DNA of 24,285 nucleotides from JABCPE02 sp963519075 (GTDB lineage Bacteria; Bacteroidota; Bacteroidia; Flavobacteriales; Weeksellaceae), in assembly GCA_963519075.1 (NCBI GenBank), contig CAUQMH010000015.1, positions 1 to 24,285 of the forward strand, given 5' to 3'. The notes under the pieces were generated by a model. The model saw nothing but the letters and a program-made list of their open reading frames with translations, was not told the DNA's origin and searched no databases. The translations under genes and the position numbers were made by a program. Below are positions 21,602 through 24,285 of this stretch, piece after piece; within the stretch, counting starts at the first letter, position 1; each line of letters starts with the position of its first letter.

Positions 21602-21609
21602 TATATTTG
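21602..21609 (+). promoter_or_regulatory. -7 promoter element for the SemiSWEET gene
   Basis: TATATTTG matches TAnnTTTG, 72 bases before the start at 21682, which gives a longer leader than for other genes in the window. Confidence 0.4.
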
Positions 21610-21617
21610 CACTTGCT

Positions 21618-21638
21618 TATCCTAATTTATTAGGGATA
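21618..21638 (+). promoter_or_regulatory. Small inverted repeat at the start of the SemiSWEET leader
   Basis: CCTAAT (21621-21626) and ATTAGG (21629-21634) form a perfect inverted repeat with a TT centre, and the pairing extends by TAT/ATA with one bulged G. It lies 9 bases past the -7 element, so it could be an operator or a 5' hairpin. It is followed at once by a possible tiny frame, MKKIRF (21638-21658). Confidence 0.3.
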
Positions 21639-21681
21639 TGAAGAAAATAAGATTTTAAAAAGGAAATAAAAATAAAACAAT

Positions 21682-21945
21682 ATGACAAAGAAGAAAATAA
21701 ATACTTTCATAGGTTCCATTGGAGCTTTTATTGGAATTGCTGTGTTTATCGCTTATATTCCACAGATTATCGCAAATTTACAGGGAGAAAAAGGACAGCC
21801 ATGGCAGCCTTTATTTGCTTCCATTTCTTGTTTGATTTGGGTTATTTATGGCTGGACAAAGGAGCCGAAAAAAGATTATATCTTAATCATACCAAATGCT
21901 ACAGGGGTTATCTTAGGTTTTTTAACATTCTTGACTTCTTTTTAA
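21682..21945 (+). CDS. SemiSWEET/PQ-loop half-transporter, 87 aa
   Basis: The 87-residue product is a three-helix half-transporter of the SWEET/PQ-loop group. Helix 1, IGSIGAFIGIAVFIAYIPQI, carries the PQ motif at residues 27-28, and the QPWQPLFASISCLIWVIYGW segment forms helix 2 with the family W-x3-YGW pattern. Helix 3, YILIIPNATGVILGFLTFLT, has the conserved PN. Such proteins dimerise to carry sugars through the inner membrane by facilitated diffusion; the sugar here is unknown. The length is right for SemiSWEET. It is followed 86 bases later by an EamA-family transporter on the same strand. Confidence 0.85.
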   Translation: MTKKKINTFIGSIGAFIGIAVFIAYIPQIIANLQGEKGQPWQPLFASISCLIWVIYGWTKEPKKDYILIIPNATGVILGFLTFLTSF

Positions 21946-21967
21946 AAGTTATCCGATTGGTTTTTTC

Positions 21968-21975
21968 TATTTTTG
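21968..21975 (+). promoter_or_regulatory. Possible -7 promoter element for the EamA gene
   Basis: TATTTTTG matches TAnnTTTG 56 bases before the ATG at 22032. The only nearby TTG is too close to be a normal -33 element. Confidence 0.3.
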
Positions 21976-22031
21976 CGGAATTATTTTCCTGAAAATGGGA
22001 AAAATGGACAATTTTTAAAATCATCTAAACA

Positions 22032-22907
22032 ATGGGTGATACACTAAAAGGGTATTTATTTGCCCTCGTTTCAGCGCTTACTTACGGAATGATTCCGCTT
22101 TTTATGATTCCACTGAAAAAATGGGGATTTTTCTCTGTGGATACCGCCTTATTTTATCGGTTTTTGATTGCGGCAATTCTAATTTTGGGATATTTGGTTT
22201 TCTACCAAAAAGAAAGCGTAAAAATCAACTTAAAAGAAGGCATTGTTTTAAGCATTTTAGGGTTTTTCTATGCTCTCTCGGCGGAGTTTCTGTTTATAGC
22301 GTATGATTTTCTGAGCCCTGGGATTGCTTCTACTATATTTTTTATTTATCCCATTATGGTAGCCCTTATTTTGGGAATATTTTTCAAAGAAAAAATAACG
22401 CTTGCTACTACCATTTCACTGGTTATCGTAGTTGTAGGAGTGGGAGTTTTGAGCATTAAAGATAATTTTGAGATCAATTATATCGGACTTTTCGTTTCAC
22501 TATTAGGCGCATTGATGTATGCTTTGTATATGATTATAGTCAATAAAACTAAAATCAAAGCCTCTGGCGTGAAAGTTTCTTTTTATTCAATGGTGTTTGC
22601 GTCATTGTTTTTCCTCGTTAAAACACTTATTTTAGGAAATAGTGTTGTCATTCCTTCTCTGGAAATCGGCACTCATTTGGCTTTATTCTCGCTGATAACT
22701 ACGGCTTTATCGGTAGTTTCGCTGGTTTATGCCATTAAATTTATTGGTTCTACACCTACTGCCATTATGGGAGCTGTGGAGCCTGTGGTGGCCGTGATGA
22801 TAAGCGTGGGACTATTCGATGAAACCTTGACTTTCTCACTGATTGCAGGCGTAATTATCATCATCTCTGGTGTTTTGATAGATGTAGTTTTCAACAAGAA
22901 AAAATAA
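22032..22907 (+). CDS. DMT-superfamily transporter, EamA family, 291 aa
   Basis: The product has ten predicted membrane helices in two EamA repeats, about residues 8-140 and 150-287. It starts MGDTLKGYLFALVSALTYGM, a typical EamA helix 1. The end of repeat 1 reads LGIFFKEKITLATTISLVIV, and the end of repeat 2 GAVEPVVAVMISVGLFDETL, then TFSLIAGVIIIISGVLID, both classical E-x-(L/I)-x-(G) family segments. Members export or import small metabolites such as amino acids or their derivatives across the inner membrane. The substrate cannot be told from the sequence. The gene ends in a Lys run (NKKK) and is closed by a two-way hairpin shared with alaS. Confidence 0.88.
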   Translation: MGDTLKGYLFALVSALTYGMIPLFMIPLKKWGFFSVDTALFYRFLIAAILILGYLVFYQKESVKINLKEGIVLSILGFFYALSAEFLFIAYDFLSPGIASTIFFIYPIMVALILGIFFKEKITLATTISLVIVVVGVGVLSIKDNFEINYIGLFVSLLGALMYALYMIIVNKTKIKASGVKVSFYSMVFASLFFLVKTLILGNSVVIPSLEIGTHLALFSLITTALSVVSLVYAIKFIGSTPTAIMGAVEPVVAVMISVGLFDETLTFSLIAGVIIIISGVLIDVVFNKKK

Positions 22908-22935
22908 AAAAAGCTCCTTTTTGAAGGAGCTTTTT
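22908..22935. terminator. Bidirectional terminator between the EamA gene and alaS
   Basis: AAAAAGCTCCTT (22908-22919) is the exact reverse complement of AAGGAGCTTTTT (22924-22935), with a TTTG-type 4-base loop, between convergent stops. Confidence 0.88.
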
Positions 22936-22939
22936 CTTT

Positions 22940-24285
22940 TTATAATTCTAATGCTTTTTTCTCTGCATTGGCTAAGCCATCTAAGTTTTTCCCGCCCGCA
23001 GTCGCAAAACCTGGGTTTCCACCGCCGCCGCCTTGGATTTCTTTCGCAAGGTCTTTCACGATGTTTCCTGCATGATATTTATCCTCAATATCAGCCGAAA
23101 CCCCTACTGTAAGCATTGGTTTTTCTCCTGCATCAGAAAGGATAACTACCACAGACTGCGGAACTTCTTTTTTCAGCTGGAAGACAATATCTTTCACTGT
23201 TCCCGCATCCAGAGATGTTCTCTTTACCAGAAGTTTTTTATCTCCTTTATCTAAAAAGTCGTTCTTCCAGTTTTGAATTTCTCCTTTTGCTTTTTCTTTT
23301 TTCAAAGCTTCTATTTCGGCTTTCAGAGCATTATTTTCTTCCAATAATTTTTCTACATGTTTTACCAAATCTTTGGATTTCAATAATTCTGAAAGCTTGT
23401 CCGCTTGTTCTTCCAAATCAGAGAAATACTGTCTTACTCTATCTCTCGTAATAGCCTCCACACGGCGGATTCCTGCTGCCACCGCTCCTTCGGAAACGAT
23501 TTTGAAATACCAAATATCCGATGTATTTTTCACATGCGTTCCTCCACAAAGTTCTTTACTTTCCCCAAACTGAATCATACGAACTCTATCTCCGTATTTT
23601 TCCCCGAAAAGCGCCATCGCACCAGCATCCATCGCCTGCTGCATAGTGATATTTCTATGCTCTTGAAGAGCTATTTTCTGGTGAATTCGGTCATTTACTC
23701 TTTTTTCTACTTCGCAGATTTCCTCATCGGTCATTTTTTGGAAATGAGAAAAGTCAAATCTCAGAGACTGCGTATCTACACGAGAACCTCTCTGCTCTAC
23801 ATGCGTTCCCAAAACCTCTCTAAGAGCCTGATGCAGCAAGTGCGTAGCCGAGTGATTCGCCTCTGCAAGGATTCTTCCTTTCACTTCCGCTTTCAGAGGT
23901 TCATCTATATTCGTAGGTAAAGTTTCCGAAAGATGAATTATCAAGTTGTTTTCTTTCTTAGTGTCAATGATATAGGTAACATCGCCATTTGCAGAAACCA
24001 AAAGACCTTTGTCTCCTACCTGCCCTCCTCCTTCTGGATAAAACGGAGTAACATTAAACACCAAATGATAAAGTGTTCCGTCTTTTTGGCTTTCTACTTT
24101 TCTGTATTTAGTCACACGAACTATTCCCTCCAAAGTATCATACCCGATGAATTCTTCCTCATCATCCTCACGAAGAACCACCCAGTCATCAGTTTTCATC
24201 TGTGCCGCAGCACGAGAGCGTTCTTTTTGTTTTTGTAATTCCTCTTCAAAGCCTTTTTCATCCAAAGTGAAACCTTTCTCTGTGA
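22940..24285 (-). CDS. alaS: Alanine-tRNA ligase, C-terminal half (5' part beyond the right edge)
   Basis: AlaRS charges tRNA-Ala and clears mischarged Ser or Gly. The minus-strand frame is open to the edge; a TTG at 24265 is internal, since the frame continues upstream as TEKGFT. About 448 residues are visible of a usual ~870. The editing domain is present with NHSATHLLHQALREVLGTHV (the H-x3-H zinc motif) and ESKELCGGTHVKNTSDI (CGGTH). A coiled linker follows (LLEENNALKAEIEALKKEKA), and then the C-Ala/DHHA1 domain with the Gly-rich EIQGGGGGNPGFATAGGKNL and ending NAEKKALEL. The catalytic core and tRNA-recognition part must lie to the right of the window. It is intact as far as visible and is closed by the hairpin at 22908-22935. 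Confidence 0.96.
   Translation of the reverse strand, partial: TEKGFTLDEKGFEEELQKQKERSRAAAQMKTDDWVVLREDDEEEFIGYDTLEGIVRVTKYRKVESQKDGTLYHLVFNVTPFYPEGGGQVGDKGLLVSANGDVTYIIDTKKENNLIIHLSETLPTNIDEPLKAEVKGRILAEANHSATHLLHQALREVLGTHVEQRGSRVDTQSLRFDFSHFQKMTDEEICEVEKRVNDRIHQKIALQEHRNITMQQAMDAGAMALFGEKYGDRVRMIQFGESKELCGGTHVKNTSDIWYFKIVSEGAVAAGIRRVEAITRDRVRQYFSDLEEQADKLSELLKSKDLVKHVEKLLEENNALKAEIEALKKEKAKGEIQNWKNDFLDKGDKKLLVKRTSLDAGTVKDIVFQLKKEVPQSVVVILSDAGEKPMLTVGVSADIEDKYHAGNIVKDLAKEIQGGGGGNPGFATAGGKNLDGLANAEKKALEL

Noticed and set aside
24263..24265. TTG as start of alaS
   Set aside because: The frame continues upstream with AlaRS-like sequence (TEKGFT), so the gene simply runs off the window.

Overview
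The window looks like chromosome from a flavobacterium of the Weeksellaceae type (Chryseobacterium, Riemerella, Bergeyella and relatives). This is inferred from the gene families (Prc-type tail protease, DUF2490 and FadL-like barrels, short-form ProRS, YwqK-like repeat protein), the lack of Shine-Dalgarno sites, and recurrent TAnnTTTG -7 promoter elements. No rRNA or other definitive taxonomic marker is present, so the genus is not fixed.

Bases 1-4674 are an accessory island. It is very AT-rich (about 20% GC in one line counted, against about 43% in a line of feoB). It holds small, mostly unrecognisable lipoprotein, secreted or membrane-anchored genes, nearly all on the minus strand. Two adjacent genes are almost identical copies. 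Two genes carry frameshifts. A recurring module of about 45-65 bp lies at gene junctions, and it matches the start of a coding-like tail fragment at 338-490. One plus-strand SMI1/KNR4 (SUKH-1) gene, of the kind used as polymorphic-toxin immunity proteins, sits between two direct repeats of about 156 bp, and its last 12 codons lie inside one repeat. The whole block reads as a decaying, recombining immunity-type array. No toxin gene is visible, so that function is inference. A terminator at 4721-4750 separates it from the ordinary chromosome.

Bases 4760-10927 hold an outer-membrane barrel protein, surE (nucleotidase), the divergent pair of Prc/Tsp protease and MscS-type channel (one operon), and a long YwqK/MORN-like secreted repeat protein. 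Bases 10928-11640 hold a small gene broken by an in-frame stop and two tandem tRNA-Val(TAC) genes.

Bases 11648-16763 hold folC, divergent from feoA-feoB (ferrous iron uptake), then a DUF2490 outer-membrane protein and a double zinc-ribbon protein. Bases 16771-20828 hold proS, divergent from a Tyr/Asn-rich lipoprotein and a FadL-like barrel. Bases 20845-24285 hold a RIC/ScdA-family iron-sulfur repair protein with an altered set of metal ligands, a SemiSWEET half-transporter, an EamA-family exporter, and the C-terminal half of alaS running off the right edge.

The most interesting material is the SUKH insertion and module shuffling in 1-4674, and the substituted ligands in the RIC protein. No CRISPR array, transposase, prophage or rRNA gene was seen.
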